Origin: Frankia umida
GTDB lineage: Bacteria > Actinomycetota > Actinomycetes > Frankiales > Frankiaceae
Length of the DNA stretch: 64,000 nt
Reading direction: 5' to 3'
Assembly (NCBI RefSeq): GCF_023242945.1
Contig: NZ_JALKFT010000001.1
Location: 186,001 to 250,000 of the forward strand
The notes beneath the pieces are model-generated. The model did no database searches and was not told the DNA's origin. It saw nothing but the letters and a program-made list of their open reading frames with translations. The position numbers and the translations under genes were made by a program. This document shows, in pieces, positions 7,584-16,451 of this stretch (position 1 is the first letter of the stretch; every line of letters begins with the position of its first letter).

Positions 7584-8377
7584 GCCGCCGGGGCCGCGTC
7601 GCCCGAGTCCTTGGGCGCCGGCGAGGCCGTGGACCGCGACGGGGTGGGCATCCGCTCCGCGGCCCGGCTGGCGGCTGGCTGGCCGTCCACCGACGCGCCG
7701 TCGCGACGACCACCGGCGGCCGACGCCGCACCCCTGGCCACAGCCTGTTCGGTACGTCCAGCGGGACGCGGCTCGGTACGTCCAGCGGGACGCGGCTCGG
7801 TACGTCCAGCCGGACGCGGGGAGGAGGGGACGGGACCGCTGCTGGACGCGGCCACCGGGTCGGGTCGGGACGCGGCGGCCGTCGCGGGCCGCGACACGAC
7901 AGCGGTGGCCGGACGCGGCTCGGCAGGGGCCGGACGCGGCGCGGTGGCAGCCGGGCGCGGCTCGGCAGGGGCCGTCGAGCGCGGGGTGGTGGGAGCCGGA
8001 CGCGGGGTGGTGGGAGCCGGGCGCGGCGCGGTGGGAGCCGGACGCGGGGTGGTGGGAGCCGGGCGCGGGGTGGTGGGAGCCGGGCGCGGGGTGGTGGCGG
8101 CGGGGGGAGGTACCGCGCGAGTCAGCGCGGCGAGGTCGCGCTCCCGCTGGCGCTGGACCCGCCGACGGTCGCGGTCGCGGGCCATGCCGTGCAGCAGCAA
8201 CTGCACGCCGGAGATCACGAGTACGCCGGCGCAGAGGCCGAGCACGAACAGCCCCCAGATATCGAACGACAACGTCTGACCCATGATCATGACTTCGGTG
8301 TGGCCGCTGTTCTCCAACACGAGATCCGCGGTGAAGACGCCTGCCACCAGCAACACCACAACACCGATGGTTACCAC
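7445..8377 (-). CDS. LapA-like membrane protein with long Pro/Ala/Thr repeat tail
   Basis: The 310-residue product starts at GTG 8377, which has a perfect GGAGG 5 nt upstream; a longer reading from 8479 has no such site. Two hydrophobic helices (residues about 3-20 and 38-60) are joined by a short outside loop, then a basic segment (RDRDRRRVQRQRERD). This arrangement resembles LapA/DUF1049 proteins. The rest is a disordered tail of APTTPRP, GRTEPRPA and similar repeats, ending in a basic patch. It is probably a membrane-anchored scaffold; the function is unknown. It follows the helicase on the same strand and converges on the TadE-like gene with overlapping ends. Confidence 0.7.
   Translation of the reverse strand: MVTIGVVVLLVAGVFTADLVLENSGHTEVMIMGQTLSFDIWGLFVLGLCAGVLVISGVQLLLHGMARDRDRRRVQRQRERDLAALTRAVPPPAATTPRPAPTTPRPAPTTPRPAPTAPRPAPTTPRPAPTTPRSTAPAEPRPAATAPRPAPAEPRPATAVVSRPATAAASRPDPVAASSSGPVPSSPRPAGRTEPRPAGRTEPRPAGRTEQAVARGAASAAGGRRDGASVDGQPAASRAAERMPTPSRSTASPAPKDSGDAAPAAQPQPVTPARRGDRIVARVADLARGNRTSSAESTARDTATPANVRS
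7749..7820 (-). repeat. three 24-bp tandem copies in the LapA-like tail
   Basis: The unit beginning TCGGTACGTCCAGCGGGACG is present three times (two identical, the third slightly diverged). It encodes repeated GRTEPRPA on the minus strand. Confidence 0.88.
7918..8100 (-). repeat. array of 21-bp and variant repeats in the LapA-like tail
   Basis: Repeats built on GTGGTGGGAGCCGGGCGCGG (21-bp period, about seven or eight related copies) encode APTTPRP on the minus strand. The nearest copies are almost identical in DNA, not only in protein. This suggests recent slippage or unequal exchange. Confidence 0.85.
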
Positions 8378-8507
8378 CGAGACCTCCGGACCGTCCGCGG
8401 GAGGGGTCCCGCTGCGCCAAGCCGACGATCTCGGCGTACCCCGGTCACCCCACCGCGCAACCACGAAGAGCCACGGCAACCGCCGAAGGCTCAGGGTGAT
8501 CCGCGTT

Positions 8508-10970
8508 TCAGCTGATCAGGGCGGTGATCGCCGTGAGCAGCCGGCCCGCCGCCGCCTTGTCCAATGGCTCGTTTCCGTTACCGCATTTGGGCGACTGCAC
8601 GCAGGACGGGCAGCCCGCCGGGCATTCACACGCACGCACCGCGTCCCGGGTCGCGGCCAGCCACTCCCCGAAACGCAGGAATCCCCGTTCGGCGAATCCC
8701 GCGCCGCCGGCATGGCCGTCGTACACGAACACGCTGGTGCGTCCGGTGTCGGGATGCAGGTCGGTCGAGACACCGCCGATGTCCCAGCGGTCGCAGGTCG
8801 CGAACAACGGCAGCAGCCCGATCGCCGCGTGTTCGGCGGCGTGCACCGCCCCCGGCACCTCGGTGGGGGTCACCGCGGCGTCGGCGAGCAGTTCGTCCGT
8901 GACGGTGTACCAGACACCGCGGGTCCGCAGCTGGCGCGGCGGCAGGTCCAACGGCTCCTGGCCGAGGACCTCGCCGGTCGCGACGATCCGCCGCTGGAAG
9001 CCGACGACCTGGCTGGTCACCTCGACCACACCCAGGTGCACGGCCACCGCCGGCAGAATCCGCTCCCGGGTGGACGCCACGACGCGGATGTCGGTGTGCT
9101 CGCGGGCGATCGTCGTCCACGCCGGCGACTCCTCGTGCACGAACGCGACCGACTCGTCGAGGTCGAGCTCGTCCACCACGTAGCTCGACCCCTGATGCAG
9201 GTAGACCGCGCCGTGATGCACGGAGCTGTGCGAGGCGGCGGCGTCCACGGTGCCAAGCAGCCGGCCCGTGGACGCCTCCACGATCCGTACCGGTGGGCCG
9301 CCGGTGCCGCGGATGTCGACGTCCGGGCGGGTGCGCTGCGTCCAGTACCAGCCGGTGGGACGCCGTCGCAGCCGGCCGCGGCGGACCAGGTCGTCCACGA
9401 CCCGCGGCGCCGCCGGGCCGAAAAGTTCAAGATCGCCATCGGCCAACGGCAGCTCAGCAGCCGCACACTCCAGGTGCGGACCCAGGACGTAGGGATTGTC
9501 CGGGTCGAACACGCTGGCCTCCACCGGCCGACCGAACACGGCCTCCGGATGGTGGACGAGGTAGGTGTCCAGCGGATCATCCCGGGCGACGAGCACCGCC
9601 AGCGATCGCCGTCCATCGCGGCCCGCGCGGCCCGCCTGCTGCCACAGCGAGGCGAGTGTCCCGGGGAACCCCGCGGTGACCGTCGCGTCCAGGCCGCTGA
9701 TGTCCACCCCGAGCTCGAGAGCCGACGTGGCAGCGACCCCCAGCAGCTCCCCCGCGCGCAGCGCCCGCTCCAGCTCTCGGCGCTCCTCCGGCAGGTAACC
9801 GGCCCGGTAGGCGGCGATCCGATCGGCGAGATCGGCCTCGACCAGGCCGAGCGCCCGGCGAGCCCCCACCGCCACCACCTCGGCCGACCGGCGCGAGCGC
9901 ACGAACACCAGCGTGCGCACGCCCTGGGCGACAAGATCCGCCAGCAGATCGGCCGCCTCCGCAGTGGCCGATCGCCGCACCGGCGCACCGTTCTCCCCCT
10001 CCCCCTGGGTACCGCCATCACCGCGGTGGGTGTCGTCGTCCGAGGTGGGGGTGTCCGAGGTGGGGGTGTTCGTTCGAGGTGGTCCCGTCCACAGCAGCGG
10101 AGGTTCGTAGAGCACGAAGTCCATGGGGCCGCGTGGGGCACCGTCGACATCCACGACCTGGACGTCGAGCCCGGTGAGCCGACCGGCCGAGGTACCCGGG
10201 TCCGACACGGTCGCCGACGCGAGCAGGAACACCGGCTTCGCACCGTAACGAGCACAGATCCGCCGCAACCGCCGGATCACGGCTGCCACATGCGCGCCGA
10301 AGACCCCTCGGTACCCGTGGCACTCATCGATGACCACGAATCGTAGGCCGCGCAGGAACTGGGCCCACTGCCGGTGCCTCGGCAGAATCCCGCGGTGCAG
10401 CATGTCGGGGTTCGTCAGGACGAGACCGGCGTGCGCGCGCACCCAGTCGCGTTCGGCGGGCGGCGTGTCCCCGTCGAAGGTCGCCGCCCGCACGGACAGC
10501 CGCAGCGCCCGCACCGCGCGCAGCTGGTCATGCGCGAGTGCCTTCGTCGGCGCCAGATAGATCGCCCGGGCGGACGGCTCCGCGAGCAACCGCGACAGCA
10601 CCGGCATCAGGTACCCCAACGACTTACCCGACGCGGTACCCGTCGCCAACACGACGCTGTGCCCCGCGTGCGCGGCCTCGGCCGCGGCGGCCTGATGCGT
10701 CCACGGCTCGTCGATACCCGCGGCCACCCACCGCCCACGCAACACCGGATCAACCCAGTCCGGCCAGGGTGAACGCTGCCCCACGCGGGCGGCGACCGAC
10801 TCCACATGGGTCACGCACCGGGCCCGGCGCACATCCGCCCGCAGATCGGCGAGCACCGCCGACTCGCCGAGCGCCACCACGGCACCGAGCGCCCCCGCAC
10901 CGCCGGACGCACCACCCGCCGGGCGACCGTTTCCGCCCTCCACGGCGACCGGAGAATCCACGATGGCCAA
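8508..10970 (-). CDS. DECH-box superfamily 2 helicase with MrfA-like zinc-binding C-terminus
   Basis: The 820-residue helicase has motif I ATGTASGKSLGYL, motif Ia LAPTKALAHDQ, motif II DECH in VVIDECHGYRG, motif III LLASATV, and a second RecA domain ending in QQAGRAGRDGR. The C-terminal domain carries CECPAGCPSCVQSPKCG, the four-Cys cluster of the YprA/MrfA (DUF1998) helicases, which act in mitomycin-type DNA repair. Actinobacterial members are called helicase/secretion-neighbourhood helicases because they sit next to the Tad genes, as here; a functional link to secretion is unproven. It is divergent from bldG. Residues about 310-340 contain a TPTSDTPTSDDDTHRGDGG insert between the two domains. 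Confidence 0.9.
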   Translation of the reverse strand: MAIVDSPVAVEGGNGRPAGGASGGAGALGAVVALGESAVLADLRADVRRARCVTHVESVAARVGQRSPWPDWVDPVLRGRWVAAGIDEPWTHQAAAAEAAHAGHSVVLATGTASGKSLGYLMPVLSRLLAEPSARAIYLAPTKALAHDQLRAVRALRLSVRAATFDGDTPPAERDWVRAHAGLVLTNPDMLHRGILPRHRQWAQFLRGLRFVVIDECHGYRGVFGAHVAAVIRRLRRICARYGAKPVFLLASATVSDPGTSAGRLTGLDVQVVDVDGAPRGPMDFVLYEPPLLWTGPPRTNTPTSDTPTSDDDTHRGDGGTQGEGENGAPVRRSATAEAADLLADLVAQGVRTLVFVRSRRSAEVVAVGARRALGLVEADLADRIAAYRAGYLPEERRELERALRAGELLGVAATSALELGVDISGLDATVTAGFPGTLASLWQQAGRAGRDGRRSLAVLVARDDPLDTYLVHHPEAVFGRPVEASVFDPDNPYVLGPHLECAAAELPLADGDLELFGPAAPRVVDDLVRRGRLRRRPTGWYWTQRTRPDVDIRGTGGPPVRIVEASTGRLLGTVDAAASHSSVHHGAVYLHQGSSYVVDELDLDESVAFVHEESPAWTTIAREHTDIRVVASTRERILPAVAVHLGVVEVTSQVVGFQRRIVATGEVLGQEPLDLPPRQLRTRGVWYTVTDELLADAAVTPTEVPGAVHAAEHAAIGLLPLFATCDRWDIGGVSTDLHPDTGRTSVFVYDGHAGGAGFAERGFLRFGEWLAATRDAVRACECPAGCPSCVQSPKCGNGNEPLDKAAAGRLLTAITALIS

Positions 10971-11399
10971 GAATATGCGCCGTCACCACCACCGGCACGG
11001 CGGCAATGGACGACAGAACATCATCCGCGGGACAATCCGACCCCCGCGAGGAGCCAGGACAGCGGACCGCCCCCCCGACAGCCAAGATCGGGGATAGATT
11101 TCGAGCAGACGGCACCGGTGAGACCACGGCGGCGCGGAGATCTGCGACCCGAGTCGTGGGCCACCGGATTGATCCTCCTCATGGGAGGGTAATGGCGCCG
11201 TGATGTCGGTCTCCCGACGCCCGGGAGACACCGTCACACCGAGCTAGCGCAGCATCGCGACACCAGCGCAACACCGAGGCACCACCAAAACGGTGACCAC
11301 CGTTGAGACACTGATCACAGTAGAGCCGCTGATCACGGTAGAACCACTGATCACGGTAGAACCACTGAGGCACCGACACCGAGGCACCGAGGAGGATCC
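10971..11399. other. 429-bp divergent intergenic region, helicase / bldG
   Basis: No coding sequence is supported here. The region should hold promoters for both genes. The right half contains the 18-bp tandem array described separately, followed by CACCGAGGCACC-type repeats and the bldG ribosome-binding site GAGGAGG (11389-11395). Confidence 0.6.
11311..11364 (+). repeat. three 18-bp direct repeats containing TGATCA upstream of bldG
   Basis: Units CTGATCACGGTAGAACCA (two exact, one with three changes) run head to tail, and a fourth begins at 11365. Each unit has the palindrome TGATCA, so identical palindromes recur every 18 bp. The array ends 35 bp before the bldG GTG. That position suits an operator array or a region of the 5' leader. 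Confidence 0.88.
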
Positions 11400-11741
11400 G
11401 TGGACCTGTCCCTCACGACTCGCCAGGAAGGCAACCACACGGTCGTGGTGGTGGGCGGCGAGATCGACGTCTACACCGCCCCGAAGCTACGTGAGCAGCT
11501 GATCGACCTGGTTTCCGGCGGGTCATACCACCTCGTCGTGGACATGGAGGGCGTGGAGTTCCTCGACTCGACGGGTCTCGGAGTTCTCGTCGGCGGGCTC
11601 AAGCGAGTCCGCGCGCACGACGGTTCGCTGCACCTGGTCTGCACCCAGGAGCGCATCCTCAAGATCTTCCGGATCACCGGCCTGACGAAGGTGTTCCCGA
11701 TCCACTCGTCCGTCGAGGACGCTCTCGCCGCGCACGAGTGA
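11400..11741 (+). CDS. bldG: BldG-type STAS anti-sigma factor antagonist
   Basis: The 113-residue single-domain STAS protein starts at GTG 11400 behind GAGGAGG. It contains VVVVGGEIDVYTAPKLREQL and the phosphoacceptor region EFLDSTGLGVLVGGLKRVR. The DSTGLG Ser is the expected phosphorylation site. By family knowledge it binds an anti-sigma factor when unphosphorylated, which releases the sigma factor. In Streptomyces BldG controls development and antibiotic production. The order helicase (divergent), bldG, anti-sigma gene is the same as I recall for S. coelicolor, so orthology is likely. It is probably cotranscribed with the next gene, 42 bp downstream. Confidence 0.93.
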   Translation: MDLSLTTRQEGNHTVVVVGGEIDVYTAPKLREQLIDLVSGGSYHLVVDMEGVEFLDSTGLGVLVGGLKRVRAHDGSLHLVCTQERILKIFRITGLTKVFPIHSSVEDALAAHE

Positions 11742-11783
11742 CTCCACTCGGACATCACGCCTTCGGAAAGGCAGGCACACCGT

Positions 11784-12311
11784 ATGCCCACCGTTGAGCT
11801 GCGGTTCGCCGCCCTGAACGGGCACGTCCGCACCGCTCGAATGATCGCCACGGCGGTCAGTCGGCGCGCCGGAGTACCTGCTGGCGCTGCCGACGAGATC
11901 AAGCTGGCAGTCACGGAGGCATGCGCCCGGGCGGTGCGGGTCAACCGTCGGCACGCGCCGCAGTCCCCAGTGCACGTCGCACTGACCGAGACACCGGACT
12001 CCTTCACCATCACCGTCGCCGATCGCGGTCAGAGCGGGGACGAGGTGGCCCCCGGTCCGGACGGCGGCCTTGTCACCGCCTCCACCCTGCTCGACCTCGA
12101 ACCGGATTCGGCCGCACCGCCCTGGTGGTCCGAACCAGCCGAAGAGGAGTCCGAGGCCGACGGCGGATTTCCCCCCGGCCTCGGACTCGCCCTGATCGAG
12201 GGTCTGGTCGACGAGGTACAGATCAGCCGCGGAGCCGACGGGGTCGGCACCATCGTCGCCATGACCTGGCATACCGGCCCCGCCGTCGCCCCGTTCGACC
12301 CCATCCTCTAG
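11784..12311 (+). CDS. anti-sigma factor, GHKL ATPase fold (BldG partner)
   Basis: The 175-residue RsbW/SpoIIAB-like protein contains ADEIKLAVTEACARAVRVN (N-box region), TVADRGQSGDEV (G1-like DxGxxG) and PPGLGLALIEGLVDEV (G2-like GLGLA). It should phosphorylate or bind BldG and hold a sigma factor. The N-box Asn that coordinates magnesium is replaced by Arg (EACAR instead of EACAN), so kinase activity needs testing. An acidic insert (SEPAEEESEADG) lies between G1 and G2. The start ATG 11784 has a purine-rich GGAAAGG upstream. It shares context with bldG and is probably the second gene of that operon. Confidence 0.85.
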   Translation: MPTVELRFAALNGHVRTARMIATAVSRRAGVPAGAADEIKLAVTEACARAVRVNRRHAPQSPVHVALTETPDSFTITVADRGQSGDEVAPGPDGGLVTASTLLDLEPDSAAPPWWSEPAEEESEADGGFPPGLGLALIEGLVDEVQISRGADGVGTIVAMTWHTGPAVAPFDPIL

Positions 12312-13438
12312 CCCCCGGCCGCCGCGCTGCGCGACGGCCACGCACCCAGACGCCGCCGGCGGCATATACCCTGCCTCGTCTGGCGCTGCGGCGGCTCGCT
12401 CATCACCTCGGGCGCCGATGCCCCGGCCTTCCGGCGCCTCGGCGCCCCCGGCGGGCGGCGGGCGTCGGGCGGTTGGGGTCACATGCGGAGGGGTTCGGCG
12501 TGCCGGGGCCGAGCCTCCCTCGGTGTGCCCTGAGCGTGACCGCGAATTCGGCGGGCTGGAGCACTCGGCGCCCCACCTGCCGGTCACCCACATCCCTGGC
12601 GGCCGGCTGTTTCCGCATCCATCGGGTAGGCGAAGGTCCGTGATCGAATCACGTCGAGGCCTGACCGGAGAACGAGGCCCGAGTCCGTCCTCGGACCTCG
12701 ACCGGATGGCGGAGCCCTCGATCACCTCGGCGTTATGGCTACCTGACACCATCGCCGCGACGTTCGCGCCTGTTCGCACACAGGTAGCAACAATGCGCTG
12801 GCATAGCGGCGCGTCGCGGCGTGATGCGGCGTGATGCGGCGTGATGCGGTGCGTCGCGGCTCGGTGGGGCGCGGTGGGGTGGGGACACGGGAGCGAATCG
12901 GCACGATGCCGAGGGATATTCGATGGCATGCCGAGGGTTGTTCGGAAAATCGGGGCAGAAATCGCCGAACAAGCCTCGGCATCTCGCCGCCCAGTCGCTC
13001 AAGGCGGCGGACGGAGGTAGAGACCGGACATCATTTGCGCGAAAAGAGTGAATTGTCCGGGGTGCACGGCCGTCCGTCCACGACACGACACCCCGGGCGC
13101 CGACCGCGGACACCGAACGGTGCGAAATCGGATACCGGACCGTGCGAAATCGAAAGTCGACGCGCAGCGCGATCGGCGAAAATGCAGCGCACATCACACT
13201 GGGTGGCTAGACTTCCCGCATCCGACGGCGGTTGATCCGGACCGCCGCGAGATGCCGTTGTGCTCCCCGATCAACCCGCCGAAACTTCCCGAAGCAGGGT
13301 AGTTCTGACGGTTTTACCCGGACGTCGCCGGATGCGATGCCCGGCCGCCGGCATCCCGTCCCACCGAGGCCGTTGACAGCGGGCGTTGGCGGGCTTTTCA
13401 AACCGGTGGAGGGCGCACAGAGCAGACCGGGAGGAGCC
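12312..13438. other. 1.1-kb gene-free region before hppA
   Basis: Short frames on either strand lack codon-position bias or a ribosome-binding site, so I call no gene. The region holds a GCGGCGTGAT tandem tract near 12815-12850 and the ATGCCGAGG repeat cluster (12906-12982). Two TGCGAAATCG copies lie 23 bp apart at 13121 and 13144, and a TAGACT at 13208 might be a -10 element. It is moderately less G+C-rich than its neighbours. The length suggests a long regulated leader or an unannotated small RNA. Confidence 0.55.
12906..12982. repeat. ATGCCGAGG cluster with an 18-bp inverted repeat (copy 1)
   Basis: ATGCCGAGGGAT lies at 12906-12917. ATGCCGAGGGTTGTTCGG lies at 12928-12945, and its near-perfect reverse complement (one mismatch in 18) lies at 12965-12982. 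The same 12-mer ATGCCGAGGGTT recurs in a second cluster at 49483-49559. The inverted arms could form a hairpin or be a paired protein-binding site. Confidence 0.85.
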
Positions 13439-15907
13439 ATGTCCCCGATCCACAGCCTGGCGGCCGAGGTCTCGGCGCACGGCCAGGCCACCGAGGCGAC
13501 AGTGAACGGGCTGAGCGGCGTGAACGGGCTGACGACTGGCGGTTCCGTGCCTGGTCAGGCCGCCAGGAGCGCGGCGAAGGTGATGGCGGCCGAGGGTACG
13601 GGCACAGATTTTGGTGGTGGATCGGTCGGCCTGGTCAGTGGTGTGGCGATCATCGGGGTGCTGGCTCTGGTCGTGGCTGGCTATCTGGTCCGCGAGGTGT
13701 TGAAGGCCGATGCTGGCACGCCGCGGATGAGGGAGGTCGGCCGCGCGGTGCAGGAGGGTGCGGCGGCCTACCTGCGCCGACAGTTTCGCACCCTCGCCGG
13801 CTTTGTCGTCGTCATCCCCTTCGTCCTTCTTCTGCTTCCGGCCGAAGATACCGGGGCCCGTGTCGGGCGTTCGGTCTTCTTCGTGATCGGCGCGGTTTTC
13901 TCGGCGCTGGTGGGATTCGTCGGTATGTCGCTGGCGACCCGGGCCAACACCCGGACGGCGGCGGCGGCGATGACCCATGGTGAACGGGCGGCGGTGCGGA
14001 TAGCGTTTCGCACGGGTGGTGTCGTCGGTATGTTCACGGTCGGGCTGGGGCTGCTCGGCGCGGCCGTGGTGGTACTGGTGTTCCGGGACTCCGCGCCGCA
14101 GGTCCTCGAGGGTTTCGGGTTCGGTGCGGCTCTGCTGGCGATGTTCATGCGGGTGGGCGGGGGAATCTTCACGAAGGCCGCCGATGTCGGTGCCGACCTG
14201 GTCGGCAAGGTGGAGCAGGGTATCCCCGAGGACGATCCGCGTAACGCCGCGACGATCGCGGACAATGTCGGTGACAACGTCGGTGACTGCGCGGGTATGG
14301 CGGCGGACCTGTTCGAGTCCTATGCGGTGACCCTGGTGGCCGCGTTGATCCTCGGGGTGAGCGCCTTCGGGGAGCGCGGGCTGGTGTTCCCGCTGCTGAT
14401 TCCCGCCGTCGGTGTGGTGACCGCGGTCATCGGGATCTTCGCGGTGTCGCCACGGCCACGGGACCGCGATGGCATGGCCGCGATCAACCGGGGGTTCTTC
14501 GTGTCGGCCGTGGTGTCGGCGATCGGTTCGGTCGTCGTGGCGGTGACCTATCTGCCGGGCAGCGTCGCCGAACTGCCGGGGATGGCGGGCAGCACCCAGT
14601 CGGGTGATCCCCGGGTCATCGCCGCCAGCGCGGTTCTGATCGGTATCGCGCTCGCGGCCGCCATCCAGATACTGACGGGTTACTTCACCGCGACGAACCG
14701 GCGGCCGGTGCGCGACATCGCCAGGGCGTCCACCACGGGCCCGGCGACGAACATCCTGGCGGGCATCGGGGTGGGCCTGGAGTCCGCTGTGTACTCGGCC
14801 CTGCTCATCAGCGCGGCCGTGTTCGGGGCCTATCTGCTGGGTTCGGGCAGCGTGACGATGGCGCTGTTCGCCGTGGCGCTGGCCGGTACGGGGCTGCTCA
14901 CCACGGTCGGGGTGATCATCTCGATGGACACGTTCGGCCCGGTCAGCGACAACGCCCAGGGCATCGCGGAGATGTCCGGCGATCTGGACGCCGCCGGTGC
15001 GGCGATCCTGACCTCGCTGGACGCGGTCGGTAACACCACCAAGGCCATCACCAAGGGCATCGCGATCGCGACGGCGGTGCTGGCCGCGACGGCCCTGTTC
15101 GGCTCGTTCACCGACACCGTCTCGTCCGCCCTGGTCGATGCGGGGGCGCGGGCCGAGGACGGCCGTGGCCTGGTCGGCGGATTGAACATCGCCTATCCCG
15201 ACGCCCTGGTCGGGATGATCATCGGCGCGAGCGTGGTCTTCCTGTTCTCCGGTCTTGCGATCAACGCGGTCGGACGGGCGGCGGGGCGGGTCGTCCTGGA
15301 GGTACGCAACCAGTTCCGGACCAGGCCCGGGATCATGACCGGCACCGAGCTACCGGACTACGGCGCGGTCGTCGACATCTGCACCCGCGACTCGCTACGG
15401 GAGCTGATCACTCCCGGCACTCTGGCGGTACTGGCCCCGATCGCGGTCGGTTTCGGCCTCGGATACCCCCCGTTGGGGGCGTTCCTTGGTGGTGCGATCG
15501 CCAGCGGCGTGCTGATGGCCGTGTTCCTGGCGAACTCCGGTGGCGCCTGGGACAACGCGAAGAAGCTGGTCGAGGACGGAAACTACGGCGGCAAGGGTTC
15601 CCCGGTCCACGCCGCGACTGTGATCGGAGACACAGTCGGCGATCCCTTCAAGGACACCGCGGGCCCGTCGATCAACCCGTTGCTCAAGGTCATGAACCTG
15701 GTCAGCCTGCTGATCGCACCCGCGGTGGTGAAGTACTCCGTGGGCGACGACCGCAACACCGCGCTACGAGTCAGCCTTGCCCTGGCCGCGGTGGCCGTGA
15801 TCGCGGCCGCGATCGTCCTGTCCCGGCGACGCGGCCGGACGGTGGACGACGACGACCCGCCGGTCGAGCACCCGACGCCGCGCGATCCCGCCGCGGCCAA
15901 CGCCTGA
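13439..15907 (+). CDS. hppA: proton-translocating membrane pyrophosphatase (H+-PPase)
   Basis: The 822-residue integral membrane enzyme hydrolyses pyrophosphate and pumps protons. The signature DVGADLVGKVEQGIPEDDPR and the following NVGDNVGDCAGMAADLFESY are intact. GNTTKAITKG has Lys at the position that distinguishes potassium-independent from potassium-dependent enzymes (GNTTAA), so this should be the K+-independent H+ type. About 15-16 hydrophobic segments span the chain. The start ATG 13439 is preceded by GGGAGGAG; an upstream extension lacks a start with a good site. The first 60 residues are polar and Gly/Ser/Ala-rich. The C-terminal tail (RRRGRTVDDDDPPVEHPTP) is cytoplasmic-like. It sits between the bldG pair and topA, as in Streptomyces. 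Confidence 0.95.
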   Translation: MSPIHSLAAEVSAHGQATEATVNGLSGVNGLTTGGSVPGQAARSAAKVMAAEGTGTDFGGGSVGLVSGVAIIGVLALVVAGYLVREVLKADAGTPRMREVGRAVQEGAAAYLRRQFRTLAGFVVVIPFVLLLLPAEDTGARVGRSVFFVIGAVFSALVGFVGMSLATRANTRTAAAAMTHGERAAVRIAFRTGGVVGMFTVGLGLLGAAVVVLVFRDSAPQVLEGFGFGAALLAMFMRVGGGIFTKAADVGADLVGKVEQGIPEDDPRNAATIADNVGDNVGDCAGMAADLFESYAVTLVAALILGVSAFGERGLVFPLLIPAVGVVTAVIGIFAVSPRPRDRDGMAAINRGFFVSAVVSAIGSVVVAVTYLPGSVAELPGMAGSTQSGDPRVIAASAVLIGIALAAAIQILTGYFTATNRRPVRDIARASTTGPATNILAGIGVGLESAVYSALLISAAVFGAYLLGSGSVTMALFAVALAGTGLLTTVGVIISMDTFGPVSDNAQGIAEMSGDLDAAGAAILTSLDAVGNTTKAITKGIAIATAVLAATALFGSFTDTVSSALVDAGARAEDGRGLVGGLNIAYPDALVGMIIGASVVFLFSGLAINAVGRAAGRVVLEVRNQFRTRPGIMTGTELPDYGAVVDICTRDSLRELITPGTLAVLAPIAVGFGLGYPPLGAFLGGAIASGVLMAVFLANSGGAWDNAKKLVEDGNYGGKGSPVHAATVIGDTVGDPFKDTAGPSINPLLKVMNLVSLLIAPAVVKYSVGDDRNTALRVSLALAAVAVIAAAIVLSRRRGRTVDDDDPPVEHPTPRDPAAANA

Positions 15908-15914
15908 GCGGCGC

Positions 15915-15958
15915 GCGCCCCGTCCACCGGGTCGGTTACCGACCTGGTGACGGGGCGC
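15915..15958. terminator. strong hairpin after hppA
   Basis: GCGCCCCGTCCACCGGGTCGG is followed by its imperfect complement ending at 15958 (21-bp stem, about two mismatches, tiny loop). It starts 7 bp after the hppA stop codon. There is no T-run, as is common for actinobacterial terminators. Confidence 0.65.
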
Positions 15959-16451
15959 TGCGCTGATGGATGTTCGTCCCGACACGCCGCACCAAGACCT
16001 CCAACCATTGGCCAGATGTGGCTACATGGAGTAATCAAGCTGCCCCGAGTGCCGGCCCTCCGGCGCCGACGTGTTACACCGTCGTGCGGGCCCTGACGGG
16101 CTGTCGAGGCGTGAGCGTGACTGCGATGGGTAGGGCGTCGAACCACGAGGCCCATACCCGGACAGGAAGCTCCGTGGACCCTGGCAGCGGCGTACGGTGC
16201 AGCGTGGCACCGCTTCCAGTCCGGCGGGGTCGCGCTCGATCAGCAGCCGCTGGACGCCCGCCCGCAACCCAGGCCCGACCCAGCACCGCGCGCCGCACGA
16301 GCAACATCCGCCATATCCGGGACCTACAGTCCACTGGGGCGACCTACGCTCCGTTTGCCAGCCGAGCCCGTTGCCAGCCGACCAGCTCGCCGGACGAGCA
16401 CGTCAGACGAGCACGCCGCATGAGCATGCGTACGCCGCACCGAGGAGAGAA
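15959..16451. other. gene-free spacer between hppA and topA
   Basis: About 490 bp. Frames continuing upstream of topA lack a plausible start before GTG 16452. It presumably holds the topA promoter, but I could not fix a -10/-35 pair with confidence. Confidence 0.5.

Noticed and set aside
7918..8100. Possible CRISPR array
   Set aside because: The repeats are contiguous, 21-bp, in frame and without spacers. They encode a Pro/Ala/Thr tail.
8283..10346. 687-codon plus-strand frame
   Set aside because: It is antisense to the DECH helicase. The helicase motifs on the minus strand are complete, and this frame has none.
11311..11364. Possible CRISPR or attachment site
   Set aside because: The 18-bp units are directly adjacent with no spacers and there are no cas or integrase genes nearby. 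It was kept as a possible operator array.
12600..12680. tRNA-like segment (GGTAGGCGAAGGTCCGTGATCGAATCACG)
   Set aside because: A T-loop-like GATCGAATC is present, but no acceptor stem or anticodon arm can be paired.
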